NCBI RefSeq assembly: GCF_000424105.1
Contig: NZ_AUJG01000002.1
Coordinates: 302,036 to 366,035, forward strand
Length of the DNA stretch: 64,000 nt
From: Lachnospira multipara ATCC 19207
GTDB taxonomy: Bacteria; Bacillota; Clostridia; Lachnospirales; Lachnospiraceae
Direction of reading: 5' to 3'
This document shows, in pieces, positions 16,923 through 26,801 of this stretch. Both the position numbers and the translations under genes were made by a program. How positions within the stretch are numbered: position 1 is the stretch's first letter; the number at the start of each line of letters is the position of its first letter. The notes beneath the pieces were generated by a model, which worked only from the letters and a program-made list of their open reading frames with translations, was not told the origin of the DNA and made no database searches.

Positions 16923-17318
16923 TTATTGATAAATCTGTCTCCATTCCATATCACCTCGTTCAAGTGACTTAATAAGCAACTCTGCTGTTGCAAGATTAGT
17001 TGCTAAAGGAATGTTATACATATCGCACAATTCGCATATATTATTAGGATCTGGTTCATGCATTAAAGGACCTTCTACTTCTCTTAAGAAAATAACTAAG
17101 TCCAACTGATTATGTTCTATCTGAGAACATAGCTGCTGATCACCACCTAAGTGTCCAGCTAAAAATTTATGAACCGAAAGGTTAGTAGCTTCTTCTATTA
17201 ATCTTCCCGTTGTACCTGTCGCAAATAACTGATTCTTATTTAAGATTCCCTTATATGCAATACAAAAATTCTGCATTAACTTTTTCTTGGAATTGTGTGC
17301 TATTAATCCAATATTCAT
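16923..17318 (-). CDS. mgsA: methylglyoxal synthase
   Basis: This 131-residue enzyme converts dihydroxyacetone phosphate to methylglyoxal, a bypass of lower glycolysis. Visible motifs are NIGLIAHNSKKK at the start, ATGTTGRLIEE, the phosphate-binding GHLGGDQQ and the catalytic EPDPNNICELC region. It is the last gene of the mre-min-rodA cluster, where mgsA is often found in Clostridia. The link to cell shape is one of position only. Confidence 0.95.
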   Translation of the reverse strand: MNIGLIAHNSKKKLMQNFCIAYKGILNKNQLFATGTTGRLIEEATNLSVHKFLAGHLGGDQQLCSQIEHNQLDLVIFLREVEGPLMHEPDPNNICELCDMYNIPLATNLATAELLIKSLERGDMEWRQIYQ

Positions 17319-17439
17319 ACTACTACCTCATGACTTTTTATTTTATATACATTATACCAATTTTTTAAAGATATTTCATCCCTAAATTTAAAATTATACA
17401 TTAATTTGTAATTAAAAAATTATTGATGTTCAATTAATA

Positions 17440-18615
17440 TTAACCTTTAAAGTCTGGGGCAAATAAATCCTCGTCTCTTTCTACCTTAGTATGTAAGCCG
17501 ATATTAAGTACTATACCCATTGATGTAAATACCGTAATAAGCGATGTAATACCACAACTAAAGAAAGGAAGTGGAATACCTGTATTAGGCAAAATCCAAG
17601 TAACAACACCTATATTAAAGAAGGACTGGAAACCTATATAGGCAGCTACACCGCAGCAAATCAGTCGCCCGGCGAAATTTTGCGCTTTCACAGCCGTAAT
17701 TAGGCACTCTGCCACTATGGCAAAAATTAAGAATATAGTAAATGCCGAACCTACAAATCCAAGTTCCTCACCGATAACAGCAAAAATAAAGTCATTTTGT
17801 GCCTCGGCGATATAGCCTGCATTTTTTAAAGAAGAAGAATCATCATTATTTAAGCCCTTACCCGTTAGCTGACCCGAGCCAATAGCCTGAACAGCATAAT
17901 ACTGCTGATATGTATCATCATCAGAGCCATCGTCCTCGTCATCATCGTCTGTTGAGTAGTTACTATCGATGAAAGTCATAATACGATTTCTTTGGTACTT
18001 CTTTAAAATTACCTGATTCTCATCAAGAATAATATAGGCAAGTAAGACCACAATTACTGGAATGACAACCATTAAGATCTTACCAATCATCTTATACTCA
18101 AGACCCGCACAGTAAATGATAACAACACAAATTACAAAGGTAAGAAGTGTTGTAGAAAGGTCAGGCTGAGCCAAAATAAGTAAGAGCTGGAAACCTACTG
18201 TAACTGCTAAAACTCCTAAGAATTTAAATGTATTAAGTCTATCCTTATACATAGAAATCAACTTAGAAAGCACTAAAATTAATATCAACTTTGTAAACTC
18301 TGAAGGCTGCACTGAAAATCCACCAAAAGAAATCCATCTTTGCGCACCCTTAGCGCTTGAACCAACAAGCTTTACAGCAAGTAAAAGGATTGTTGATATA
18401 GCATACCAAAGCCAATAATATTTTAATATCCAATTGTAATCAATAAATGATATTACTATCATCATAACAAAAGACAGAAGCATACCAACGCCCTGTCTTA
18501 ATGTATATGCCGAATTCGCACTATTAACAATTAATATTGCGTAAACGCATGTTATTATAATTAAAGCTACAAGTCTGAAATTATAAGATCGAAGTTGATA
18601 TTTTTTAAAAATCAT
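17440..18615 (-). CDS. rodA: RodA, SEDS-family peptidoglycan glycosyltransferase
   Basis: This 391-residue polytopic membrane protein (about ten hydrophobic segments) has SEDS motifs: KGAQRWISFGGFSVQPSEF, AQPDLSTTL, QNDFIFAVIGEELGF and ILPNTGIPLPFFSCG at the end. It polymerises lipid II for side-wall growth with PBP2. The large outer loop carries an unusual aspartate-rich insert, STDDDDEDDGSDDD, just before the conserved YQQYYAVQAIGSGQLTGKG. It lies after minE, in the same operon direction as PBP2 and MreBCD, which favours RodA over FtsW or SpoVE. Confidence 0.92.
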   Translation of the reverse strand: MIFKKYQLRSYNFRLVALIIITCVYAILIVNSANSAYTLRQGVGMLLSFVMMIVISFIDYNWILKYYWLWYAISTILLLAVKLVGSSAKGAQRWISFGGFSVQPSEFTKLILILVLSKLISMYKDRLNTFKFLGVLAVTVGFQLLLILAQPDLSTTLLTFVICVVIIYCAGLEYKMIGKILMVVIPVIVVLLAYIILDENQVILKKYQRNRIMTFIDSNYSTDDDDEDDGSDDDTYQQYYAVQAIGSGQLTGKGLNNDDSSSLKNAGYIAEAQNDFIFAVIGEELGFVGSAFTIFLIFAIVAECLITAVKAQNFAGRLICCGVAAYIGFQSFFNIGVVTWILPNTGIPLPFFSCGITSLITVFTSMGIVLNIGLHTKVERDEDLFAPDFKG

Positions 18616-18626
18616 AAATATACCTC

Positions 18627-18911
18627 TTATTTAACTTCTCTTGAGCCGCCTCTCATATCCTTAATTGGAATATTGGCAAATAAAGTTGGAACATTACCAG
18701 CATCGCCCTCAAGTGGTGTTGAAGTAATCTGAATATCCAAACCATCTGTATCAATATCCATATATTTAGATATAACTGCAATAATTTCGTTTTTGATTTT
18801 TTCCATTGTCTCTGGAGAACAGTTAGTTCTATCAGAAACTAATAAAAACTGTAATCTATCCTTAGCGACTTCAGAAGATCCTTTTTTCTTAAATAAATCT
18901 AATAAACTCAT
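18627..18911 (-). CDS. minE: cell division topological specificity factor MinE
   Basis: This protein of about 94 residues starts with the membrane-targeting helix SLLDLFKKKG, then RLQFLLVSDR (MinD-stimulating region) and the beta-rich C-terminal specificity domain. The start is set at the ATG at 18911 with GGGAGGGAA upstream; an upstream GTG would add five residues through the binding site. MinE drives MinD oscillation. Its presence with MinC and MinD shows an oscillating Min system instead of, or besides, DivIVA. Confidence 0.94.
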   Translation of the reverse strand: MSLLDLFKKKGSSEVAKDRLQFLLVSDRTNCSPETMEKIKNEIIAVISKYMDIDTDGLDIQITSTPLEGDAGNVPTLFANIPIKDMRGGSREVK

Positions 18912-18944
18912 AATATTCCCTCCCACTATTATTTTTTAAAGTAA

Positions 18945-19745
18945 TTACTTCTTGAATGCTGAAACCAACTTCTTAAAGAAACCACTCTGCTTAGTAAGGT
19001 CAAGGAAAGGAACCTGCTCACCTAAAATTCTCTTACAAATATTAAGATAAGCCTGACCTGGTAATGATTCATCACCCACAAGTGGCTGTCCCTTGTTAGT
19101 AGCAACAACAATGCTCTCATCATCTGGAACTGCACCAATTAAATTAAGGTGTAAAATATCATTAACATCATCGATTGACATCATATCTCCATTTTTAACC
19201 ATGTCAACTCTTATTCTGTTTACAATTAAATCTTCCTTATTTCTTAAACCATTAGCATCTAATAATCCAACAATTCTATCAGCATCACGAATAGCAGAAA
19301 TCTCAGGTGTTGTTACAACTAAAGCTCTATCTGCACCAACTATAGCATTCTTAAAGCCCTGTTCAATACCAGCAGGACAATCAAGAATAATATAATCGAA
19401 ATTCTCTGGATCCTTCTTAATCTCATCTAACACCTTAAGCATCTGCTCAGGTGTTACAGCATCCTTATCTCTTGTCTGTGCTGTTGGTAAAAGGTAAAGA
19501 TTAGGACATCTCTTATCACTAATCATAGCCTTTCTTGCGGATACGCTACCTTCAGCAACATCTACTAAATTATAAACAATTCTATTCTCCAAACCTAATA
19601 CAACGTCAAGATTTCTAAGTCCTGTATCTGTATCAATCATAACAACTTTCTTGCCTAATTTTGCAAGTCCTGTACCTACATTAGCAGTTGTAGTAGTTTT
19701 ACCTACACCACCCTTACCTGATGTAACAACGATAACTTCGCTCAT
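18945..19745 (-). CDS. minD: septum site-determining ATPase MinD
   Basis: This 266-residue ATPase has the deviant Walker A GKGGVGKTTTTANVG, DTDTGLRNLD, the DCPAG Walker B-like motif and a C-terminal amphipathic membrane helix (GFFKKLVSAFKK). MinD carries MinC on the membrane at the poles and is released by MinE. GGAGGAAA precedes the ATG. Confidence 0.97.
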   Translation of the reverse strand: MSEVIVVTSGKGGVGKTTTTANVGTGLAKLGKKVVMIDTDTGLRNLDVVLGLENRIVYNLVDVAEGSVSARKAMISDKRCPNLYLLPTAQTRDKDAVTPEQMLKVLDEIKKDPENFDYIILDCPAGIEQGFKNAIVGADRALVVTTPEISAIRDADRIVGLLDANGLRNKEDLIVNRIRVDMVKNGDMMSIDDVNDILHLNLIGAVPDDESIVVATNKGQPLVGDESLPGQAYLNICKRILGEQVPFLDLTKQSGFFKKLVSAFKK

Positions 19746-19896
19746 TTTATTATTTCCTCCCTAGAAAATTATTAAAAATTAATCTGTGTAACTTTTCACA
19801 CGCCCCTCTAAAAGCTAAAATGTTCAATTAACCACAAACTTAACATATATAATTATGTATGAAAATCCGCTATTTTTCAAGCATTTTATCTATTTT

Positions 19897-20601
19897 TTAA
19901 AGATTAATATCAGCTAAAACGTCCTGGGAAAAGTCCTCAATATAAATGTTATTATCATAAACATAAGCAATCTTTGGCTCTATTGTTGCCTCATCTTTTC
20001 TGAATCTTCTCTTAGGACTAGGTTCAGAATCCTGACTTCTAGCAATAATATCACCAATCTGAATCTGCATAGGCTTCATTTCAAGCGCATATACAAAAGC
20101 ATTAGAATTATCATTACAACCAGCTGTAATATAACCCTTTAAACTACCAAGAATAACAACATTGTCACCTGCAATAACCTTACCGCCTGGATTAACATCC
20201 CCTAAAATGACGGCACTGCCTTCTGTCTCAAAAACCTGTCCGGAACGAAGTGTTCCCTTATAGAAATGACAAGGCTTATCAATAGAATTAAGTCTTGATG
20301 CAATCTGTGATTCCACAATTTCATCAATTTTATCTTCCATAACTCTTGTTTGGTTATTGTTGATGACACAAAGAATGTTTAAATCAGAAACCTTGTTAAT
20401 AACTTCAATAAGTTCGTTTTCTTCTCTTGAACTAAGGTTTCTACCTTCAAATGTTAAAGCTAAATTAGCATCATTAAAGAACTTAGCAGAAGCCTCAAAC
20501 TTCTCCTCAAGCTTCTTCTTTAATTCTAAAAATGCGCAGTCCTTATCTAGAACTACAGTGATACCCTTCTTTCCACCTTTAATAATTACTGAATTATCCA
20601 A
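19897..20601 (-). CDS. minC: septum site-determining protein MinC
   Basis: This 234-residue FtsZ-assembly inhibitor has an N-terminal domain (to about residue 100) and the C-terminal beta-helix with GDVNPGGKVIAGDNVVILGSLKG-like repeats, the MinD and FtsZ docking surface. A TTG start is used, supported by GAGGTGA five bases before it. It is followed by minD after 151 bases in which I see nothing but the minD binding site. Confidence 0.95.
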   Translation of the reverse strand: MDNSVIIKGGKKGITVVLDKDCAFLELKKKLEEKFEASAKFFNDANLALTFEGRNLSSREENELIEVINKVSDLNILCVINNNQTRVMEDKIDEIVESQIASRLNSIDKPCHFYKGTLRSGQVFETEGSAVILGDVNPGGKVIAGDNVVILGSLKGYITAGCNDNSNAFVYALEMKPMQIQIGDIIARSQDSEPSPKRRFRKDEATIEPKIAYVYDNNIYIEDFSQDVLADINL

Positions 20602-20754
20602 TGTCTCACCTCATAAATCATATTAGATCAAAACGATAACAAATGCGTCAAATCAAAGCAAAATAACTGTTATCAATAAATCCCCACAATTAAATATTAT
20701 ATTCTAAAAACCATTAAATAACCATAGATTTTTAAAATAATTAAGAAAAAAAAT

Positions 20755-20786
20755 TATAAATTAGCCAGTTACCCAGCTAATTTATA
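20755..20786 (-). terminator. intrinsic terminator after the PBP2 gene
   Basis: An 11-bp stem (20755-20765 with 20776-20786) is followed on the minus strand by AATTTTTTTTC. It separates the mre-PBP2 unit from the min genes. The remaining gap 20602-20754 contains a weak minC promoter candidate (TTGACG, then TCTAAT at 18-base spacing). Confidence 0.85.
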
Positions 20787-20823
20787 ATCTTTTAAAGTTT
20801 TATATATTTTATACTTCGTATGT

Positions 20824-23574
20824 TTACTCCACTCCATAGTAACACTTATAAATCTCAGCCGATAAAGCAATGGCATTGGATGAAGTATAACCATTTTGAA
20901 TTGTAACTGCCACGCAAACCTCCGGATTATCATAAGGTGCATAACTTATCATCTGAGCGTGGTCAGGAGAAGTTGTCTTTTCCTGCGCTGTACCAGTTTT
21001 CGCAGCAATCTTTAGGTTAAGTGCATTAACCGCTGAATAAGTAGAACCAGCAAGCTGCATACCAGTATGAACTGCATCCCAAATACTTGAATCAAGCTCA
21101 ACCTGGTTGTTAACCTCTGCTGAATTGTCCTCGATTACATTTCCATCAGAATCTGTAATCTTATCAATTAAAGTTAAATTATAAACAGTACCAGATGTTG
21201 CAAGAGTTGTTACATAACGAGCAAGATTTAGAGTTGAATACTTATGAGTACCCTGTCCAATTGCAGATGCAATAGCATTAGTTGTTGAAGCCTGTGGTGT
21301 ACCCTCTTCAATCTCAACACCCACCGTTGTTGAAAGACCTAACATATCTGAGTAGTTTTGTAAAATGCTTGTGCCATAGGTACTGTTGTAAGATCCATTT
21401 TTCATAGCAAGCTGATAGCCTACATTATAGAAATAAACGTTACATGAATCTCTAATTGCTGTTGTTACTGTTTCAGTACCATGTCCTGAAGTTCTCCAAC
21501 ACTTAGGAGATGGAGTAACCAAATCAAAAGAACCAGAACAATAAAAGCCTGTTGATGATGAAATAATTCCTGTGCTAAGACCTGCTATAGCTGAACAAGG
21601 CTTATAAGTAGAACCTGGCGCAATAAAAGACTGAGTCGCTCTATTAAGAAGCGGACTAGCATTATCTGAAACCAACTGACTATAGTAAGTCGCATCAATA
21701 GAACCAGATAACTTGTTGTTATCATAACTTGGATAAGAAACCAAAGCTAGGATATCACCAGAGTTTGGATCTGTTACTACTGCTGAACCAGAACAAGGCT
21801 CAAGCGCTAACTCACCTGGTGTAATAATCTTATTAGTGATTACATAATTTATAAATTCATAAGCACCCATGCTACCGTTTACAAGCTCTGTGTACTTTGA
21901 ATTCTCAGCATTAGGATCAAGATAACCCTGCTCATATAAAAGAATGCAGAGCTGTGAACCTGAAACTGAGCCATCCTCTATAAGGTATTTGTAGATTTTC
22001 TTAAAAAATGAAGAATCTGTATCAAGTGCAGAAATGATATAGTCAACTAAAACATCGTAGGACTCCTGTAAAGAAGTATACTGCTCATCTGTAAGAGATG
22101 ACATATCAATCCAGTTTTGAGAAATACCATATGTAAGGAGTGTCTGTAAACTTACAGTACTATCCGTACCTGTCCAGTTTGCATAAGTCTCATCTGATGT
22201 GTCTACATTTGAAGTATCAAAGATACCCTCAGTTTTAAGTAAGGTGTAAATGTACCAAATGTAAACCTGCTGTTCAGAAGTCAAAGAACTATATCCTGTA
22301 TTACCAGAAGCCAATTCCTCCTTAACCCAGCCAAGAACTTCACTCTTCTTAGCTAAGAAAGACTGATAAACGCTTTGAGCTACCGAACTATCTGAACTTG
22401 CTATCTGGCTTAAAGACAACAAATTGTTATCAATAAATGCATAATAAACCTCTTGTGCTGTAATATAAATATCTTCTACATCACCGTCAGAGTCATAAGT
22501 ATATTTTGTAGAGCCAGATGTAAGGTGGCTTGCAAGAATTGTTACAAGCTCATCTTCAATATCATCATAGATAGTCTTTTGAAGATTTACATCAATAGTC
22601 AAATATACATCGTAACCTGCTGTTGCCTCTTCCTCTGAAATAACCTCAGTAATTCGGCCAACAGTATCAACATAAACTGTCTGAGAACCCTTAGTACCAG
22701 CTAAAACGCTTTCCATAGAAGACTCAATACCAGACTTACCAACTACATCATTACTTTCATAAGAATCTCCAAGCTCTTCTAGCTCTGAAGAAGAAACCGT
22801 ACCTGTGTAGCCAAGAATCTGTGACATATATTTTCCATAAGTGTATCTTCTAATATACTTCTCTTCTACTTGAACACCTACTAATTCTCCAGAATTTTCT
22901 AAAATAGCTGCCATAGTGGCGTCTGAAACTTCATTAGCAATTGTAAAAGATAAGTATCTATTATATGAATTAGCTGACATATAACGTCTTAAATTTACAA
23001 TCATTAAAGCATGCTCAACTGAGTAGTCATCAAGAGAAACAGCGTATTTATCAAGATAATAATTAAATAATTCCTCTGCCGAAACGTCCCTTTGTTCATC
23101 AGTTAATTCTGCAATACTACTAACACCGTAGCTATCTCTAATAAATCTTAAAAGTGTAGTTGACTCAATATTATAAGAGTATGTGCCATTTTCATAAATG
23201 ATTGGAAAATCGTTAGAATATGTATCACCATTCTCTTCAATAATATTTAAAGTCTCATCTATACTTTTATTAATTGTAGCATTTTTAACATCGTTACTAG
23301 AATATGTACCGCTATCACTAATTGTTACAGCGTACGCTAAATCGTTATAAGCAAGCAATACACCATTCTTATCAAAAATTCTACCTCTAGTTGCAGTTAC
23401 ACTCATCTTCTTTTGAATGGAACTATTAAGATTAGTAGCATAACTTGATCCATTCATAATCTGTAAACTAAACAATCTGTTTACAAGAACACAAATTAAA
23501 ATAATAAAGATTAAAACTATAGGAAAGATTCTTGATTTAATAATACTTAAAATATAATCAAATACTTCCTTCAT
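20824..23574 (-). CDS. mrdA: penicillin-binding protein 2 (elongation-specific transpeptidase) with large insert
   Basis: This 916-residue class B PBP has one N-terminal membrane segment (about 13-35), a dimerisation domain (VTATRGRIFDKNG) and a transpeptidase domain with STYK (about residue 654), SCN (about 708) and KTGTAQ (about 858). Between the dimerisation domain and SGSAVVTDPNSGDILAL there are about 250 extra residues, helical and Ser/Thr/Asp-rich, making it much longer than the usual 600 to 750. It cross-links side-wall peptidoglycan with RodA. Its start overlaps the mreD end by 17 bases. Confidence 0.93.
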   Translation of the reverse strand: MKEVFDYILSIIKSRIFPIVLIFIILICVLVNRLFSLQIMNGSSYATNLNSSIQKKMSVTATRGRIFDKNGVLLAYNDLAYAVTISDSGTYSSNDVKNATINKSIDETLNIIEENGDTYSNDFPIIYENGTYSYNIESTTLLRFIRDSYGVSSIAELTDEQRDVSAEELFNYYLDKYAVSLDDYSVEHALMIVNLRRYMSANSYNRYLSFTIANEVSDATMAAILENSGELVGVQVEEKYIRRYTYGKYMSQILGYTGTVSSSELEELGDSYESNDVVGKSGIESSMESVLAGTKGSQTVYVDTVGRITEVISEEEATAGYDVYLTIDVNLQKTIYDDIEDELVTILASHLTSGSTKYTYDSDGDVEDIYITAQEVYYAFIDNNLLSLSQIASSDSSVAQSVYQSFLAKKSEVLGWVKEELASGNTGYSSLTSEQQVYIWYIYTLLKTEGIFDTSNVDTSDETYANWTGTDSTVSLQTLLTYGISQNWIDMSSLTDEQYTSLQESYDVLVDYIISALDTDSSFFKKIYKYLIEDGSVSGSQLCILLYEQGYLDPNAENSKYTELVNGSMGAYEFINYVITNKIITPGELALEPCSGSAVVTDPNSGDILALVSYPSYDNNKLSGSIDATYYSQLVSDNASPLLNRATQSFIAPGSTYKPCSAIAGLSTGIISSSTGFYCSGSFDLVTPSPKCWRTSGHGTETVTTAIRDSCNVYFYNVGYQLAMKNGSYNSTYGTSILQNYSDMLGLSTTVGVEIEEGTPQASTTNAIASAIGQGTHKYSTLNLARYVTTLATSGTVYNLTLIDKITDSDGNVIEDNSAEVNNQVELDSSIWDAVHTGMQLAGSTYSAVNALNLKIAAKTGTAQEKTTSPDHAQMISYAPYDNPEVCVAVTIQNGYTSSNAIALSAEIYKCYYGVE

Positions 23575-24091
23575 CGAAATTCACGCCCCTTTTCTTTGTT
23601 TTAACAGTGTCTAGTTTGTCATTTATATAAGCTAATAATTTATACAAAATTAAAGTACAAAGGCAAGTATAAACCACTTCTGGTATTATAATTCGCGAAA
23701 TGAAAAATCCAGCATTTAATCTATTATGTAACAAGAAGTTACCAATATAACATAAAAATTCATAGACAAAATCAAAAACCAAGACCATAGCCATTGGGAT
23801 TAAGATTTCGTATTTTTCATATTTCTCATAGAAAAATCCTGCATAATAACCAATATAAACAAAGCACAAAGCAGTAAATCCAAATAAGCTAGAGAAATAT
23901 AAATCATACATAACTCCAGCAAAGAATCCAACAAACATACCTTCGTTTCTTCCCTTTAAGAAACCAAAAATGATTGGTAAAATAATAAGAAAATTCGGTA
24001 CTATATTTGCAACTGCGATTACTCTACCAACTGACACTTGTAATAAATAAAAAATAACTATTAATACAAGTTCACAAACTTTTCTTTTCAT
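23558..24091 (-). CDS. mreD: rod shape-determining protein MreD
   Basis: This 177-residue membrane protein has about five hydrophobic segments and the MreD-like NFLIILPIIFGFLKGRNEGM and GVMYDLYF stretches. MreD is part of the elongasome membrane complex with MreC, RodA and PBP2. Sequence conservation in this family is low; the call rests on topology and on its place between mreC and PBP2. Confidence 0.9.
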   Translation of the reverse strand: MKRKVCELVLIVIFYLLQVSVGRVIAVANIVPNFLIILPIIFGFLKGRNEGMFVGFFAGVMYDLYFSSLFGFTALCFVYIGYYAGFFYEKYEKYEILIPMAMVLVFDFVYEFLCYIGNFLLHNRLNAGFFISRIIIPEVVYTCLCTLILYKLLAYINDKLDTVKTKKRGVNFDEGSI

Positions 24092-24151
24092 ATGTCCACC
24101 TCATGCAAAATAGGGAAAGACTATAAAAGCCTTCCCCTTTTAAAGTACAAA

Positions 24152-25000
24152 TTAATCCGTAGTTGTTTTTAAATCAGTAATAACTAAAACTTCCTGTAAG
24201 TTATTAAAATCAACTGCAGGTATTAAATAACCTGACTGAGTTAGGTTATTTGAGTCAGCTGTTACATTTGTTGCATATCCAATTAATATACCTTGCAAAT
24301 ATTTATCGCTAACGTTTGATGTAACGATCTTATCGCCATCATTAACTGTAACATCACTTGCAAAATATCCAAGATGTACCATGCCAGAATCCATAAGTTC
24401 CACATCACCCTGAACTATACAAGTTTCGTTAGTATCAATAATCATGCCACTCACATAACTATTATCTTCAACAATAGTCTTTACAATAGCGTAATTAGAT
24501 CCCACCTCAGTTACAATTCCAACTAAACCACCGCTAGCAACTACGTTCATATCTACTTGAATTCCATCATCTGATCCCTTATCTATAGTAAGTGAAGAAT
24601 ACCAGTTATCTGATGAAATACCAATAACATTAGCACCTACTTTTGAATATTGAGAATACTGATTATCAAGTTCATAAAGTTCTCTTAGTCTGTCTAATTC
24701 ATATGTCTCTTGCTTAAGTAAATTGTTCTCTTCTGTCAATGCATCAACTTGACTTTGTAATTCTTCATTCTTTTCCAAAACATCAGAAATTTCCTGTAGG
24801 TTATCAAGCTTATCAGAAACCCAAAGTCCTAAATTGTTCATACCCTTTTGTAAAGGAACGACAACATAAGAAACTGCAGTCTGTAAAGGCTTTGTTAGGG
24901 AATCCGTAAAAAAGGAAGTTCCAATAAAGAATAAACAAATAACAGTTAAGCCAATAAGAATATATTTAGATGTAAGAAAAGATTCAAATTTCTTTCTCAT
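24152..25000 (-). CDS. mreC: rod shape-determining protein MreC
   Basis: This 282-residue protein has an N-terminal membrane anchor (YILIGLTVICLFFIGTSFF), a coiled coil (about residues 68-110, LQSQVDALTEENNLLKQETY) and the MreC beta domain with VIGISSDNWYSSLTIDKGSDDG and GLVGIVTEVG. It links the MreB filament to the periplasmic-side synthases. GAGGTAATAAGGTAT precedes the ATG. Confidence 0.95.
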   Translation of the reverse strand: MRKKFESFLTSKYILIGLTVICLFFIGTSFFTDSLTKPLQTAVSYVVVPLQKGMNNLGLWVSDKLDNLQEISDVLEKNEELQSQVDALTEENNLLKQETYELDRLRELYELDNQYSQYSKVGANVIGISSDNWYSSLTIDKGSDDGIQVDMNVVASGGLVGIVTEVGSNYAIVKTIVEDNSYVSGMIIDTNETCIVQGDVELMDSGMVHLGYFASDVTVNDGDKIVTSNVSDKYLQGILIGYATNVTADSNNLTQSGYLIPAVDFNNLQEVLVITDLKTTTD

Positions 25001-25026
25001 ATACCTTATTACCTCGTTTCTTATAT

Positions 25027-26040
25027 TTACTCAAAAGTTCTATCCTGAGGAGTATAAGGAATCTTAGCAAAATCAGGATTTGTTACAACTCCCATAAGAC
25101 CTCTAACAACAGATTCTGAAGGATTTTCTACTATTGTAACATTAAGATTTGTCTCGCTCTTAATGAAATCCTCTAAATTATTAATCATAGATGTACCACC
25201 TGTGAAATATACGCCATCCTTAATAATATCAGCAGCAAGTTCTGGTGGAGTTCTCTCTAAGATAACTTTTATTGAATCCATAATTGAGTGAAGCGGATCA
25301 ACAATAGCATCATAGATAACATCTGAAGAAATCTGAACGCTTACTGGAAGACCTGATAAAATGTTACGACCAAAGCCAGGAGCAAACTTCTCCTCTGTCT
25401 TAACCGCACTACCAAGTTCCTTCTTTAAACCTTCAGCAGTCTTAGAACCAATTACTAAATTATAAGCCTTTCTTACTGCAGAAATAATGCACTCATCAAG
25501 CTTATTGCCACCAATCTTAACTGACTTAGAAATTACAATACCACCAAGAGATAATACTGAAATTTCTGTTGTCTCAGCACCGATGTTAACAACCATAACA
25601 CCCTTTGACTTTGTAACGTCAATACCTGCACCGATTGCATCAGCTACTGGCTTGTCTACTACGAATACGTTCTTAGCCTTAACCTTAGACTCTACTACTA
25701 ATTCATAGAAAGCTCTCTTCTCAACTTCTGTAACATCAGTTGGTACTGCTATATAAAATTCTGTATTACCAGTTTTCTTTTCCTTATTAATCTTCTCATA
25801 GAAACTATAAAGAAGTGTCTGCATATTCTCGATGTCAGCGATTACGCCAAACTTAACTGGGAAAGAAACCTCAATATTCTCAGGTGTCTTCTCATACATC
25901 TCGTATGCTTCATCACCAAAAGCTAATAATTCGTTCTTATTAACAATGGCGATAATGTTCTTCTCATTAAGAATCTCGTTATCCTTAGTGCACATTTTAA
26001 AATTACTTGTTCCAATATCAATTCCGTATACGTTAGACAT
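25027..26040 (-). CDS. mreB: MreB-family bacterial actin, divergent ATP loop
   Basis: This 337-residue actin-fold protein starts YGIDIGTSNFKM (phosphate-1 loop) and ends with FTGGTSMINNLEDF (adenosine motif). The phosphate-2 loop reads VVNIGAETTEISVLSLGGIV, where typical MreB has VVDIGGGTTE; the aspartate is replaced by asparagine and two glycines are changed. The gene order radC-mreB-mreC-mreD fixes the family. It may be an Mbl/MreBH-like paralogue with altered ATPase, with a canonical MreB elsewhere. Confidence 0.92.
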   Translation of the reverse strand: MSNVYGIDIGTSNFKMCTKDNEILNEKNIIAIVNKNELLAFGDEAYEMYEKTPENIEVSFPVKFGVIADIENMQTLLYSFYEKINKEKKTGNTEFYIAVPTDVTEVEKRAFYELVVESKVKAKNVFVVDKPVADAIGAGIDVTKSKGVMVVNIGAETTEISVLSLGGIVISKSVKIGGNKLDECIISAVRKAYNLVIGSKTAEGLKKELGSAVKTEEKFAPGFGRNILSGLPVSVQISSDVIYDAIVDPLHSIMDSIKVILERTPPELAADIIKDGVYFTGGTSMINNLEDFIKSETNLNVTIVENPSESVVRGLMGVVTNPDFAKIPYTPQDRTFE

Positions 26041-26082
26041 GTCGTATTCCTTTCCTTTCGGTTATAAAACCCTTTCCTTTAA

Positions 26083-26775
26083 TTAAAAAATCCCAATAGC
26101 CTTGAGACTAACATAGGTATTGTCACCTATAACAATATGGTCAGTTAAATTAACTCCAAGAATTTTACCAGCCTCATAAATCTCTTTAGTCACATTAATG
26201 TCTGCCTTGCTAGGTGTAGGATCTCCACTTGGATGATTATGGATTAACATAATCTGTACAGCCCCGCTTTTAAGTGCCTTAATGAAAATGTCTCTCGTAT
26301 CTATTAAGGAACTATTAACCGTGCCAACTGTCAAGACCATATCTTTAATTAAACAGCACTTACTATCTAATAAAACAAGAATTAGATGCTCCTGCTGTAA
26401 ATGTCTTAAATCCTGCATATAAAACTTAGCCACCGTCTCAGACCTAGAAAAATCTAACTTCTCATTGGCCTTTAACTTAGCTAGTCTCTTTGAAAGCTCT
26501 ATTATAGATTTAATCTGAATAGCCTTAACTCTACCAATGCCCTTTATCTTAACTAAATCATCAATTTCAAGAGAAGCAAGGCCAACTAAGCCTTTATTTC
26601 CCGCTGTATCATATAATAACTTAGCTAAGTCTAGCACCTTAATCTTACCAACTCCCGTTCGTAAAATCACTGCTAAAATCTCCACATCCGTTAAAGTCTC
26701 TATTCCATATCTTAAAGCCTTCTCATAAGGCATCAATTCAATGTCAATGCCCCCGTTGTTAAACATACTATTCAT
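26083..26775 (-). CDS. radC: RadC-family JAB-domain protein
   Basis: This 230-residue protein has an N-terminal helix-hairpin-helix region (VKIKGIGRVKAIQIKSIIEL) and a C-terminal JAMM metal site (IHNHPSGDPTPSKAD). The biochemical role of RadC is unsettled despite the name. It sits directly upstream of mreB as in many Firmicutes. No strong binding site is seen at the first ATG, so the start is uncertain by a few codons. Confidence 0.92.
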   Translation of the reverse strand: MNSMFNNGGIDIELMPYEKALRYGIETLTDVEILAVILRTGVGKIKVLDLAKLLYDTAGNKGLVGLASLEIDDLVKIKGIGRVKAIQIKSIIELSKRLAKLKANEKLDFSRSETVAKFYMQDLRHLQQEHLILVLLDSKCCLIKDMVLTVGTVNSSLIDTRDIFIKALKSGAVQIMLIHNHPSGDPTPSKADINVTKEIYEAGKILGVNLTDHIVIGDNTYVSLKAIGIF

Positions 26776-26801
26776 GTAATTAAATTACAGAATACCCCGT
26801 C

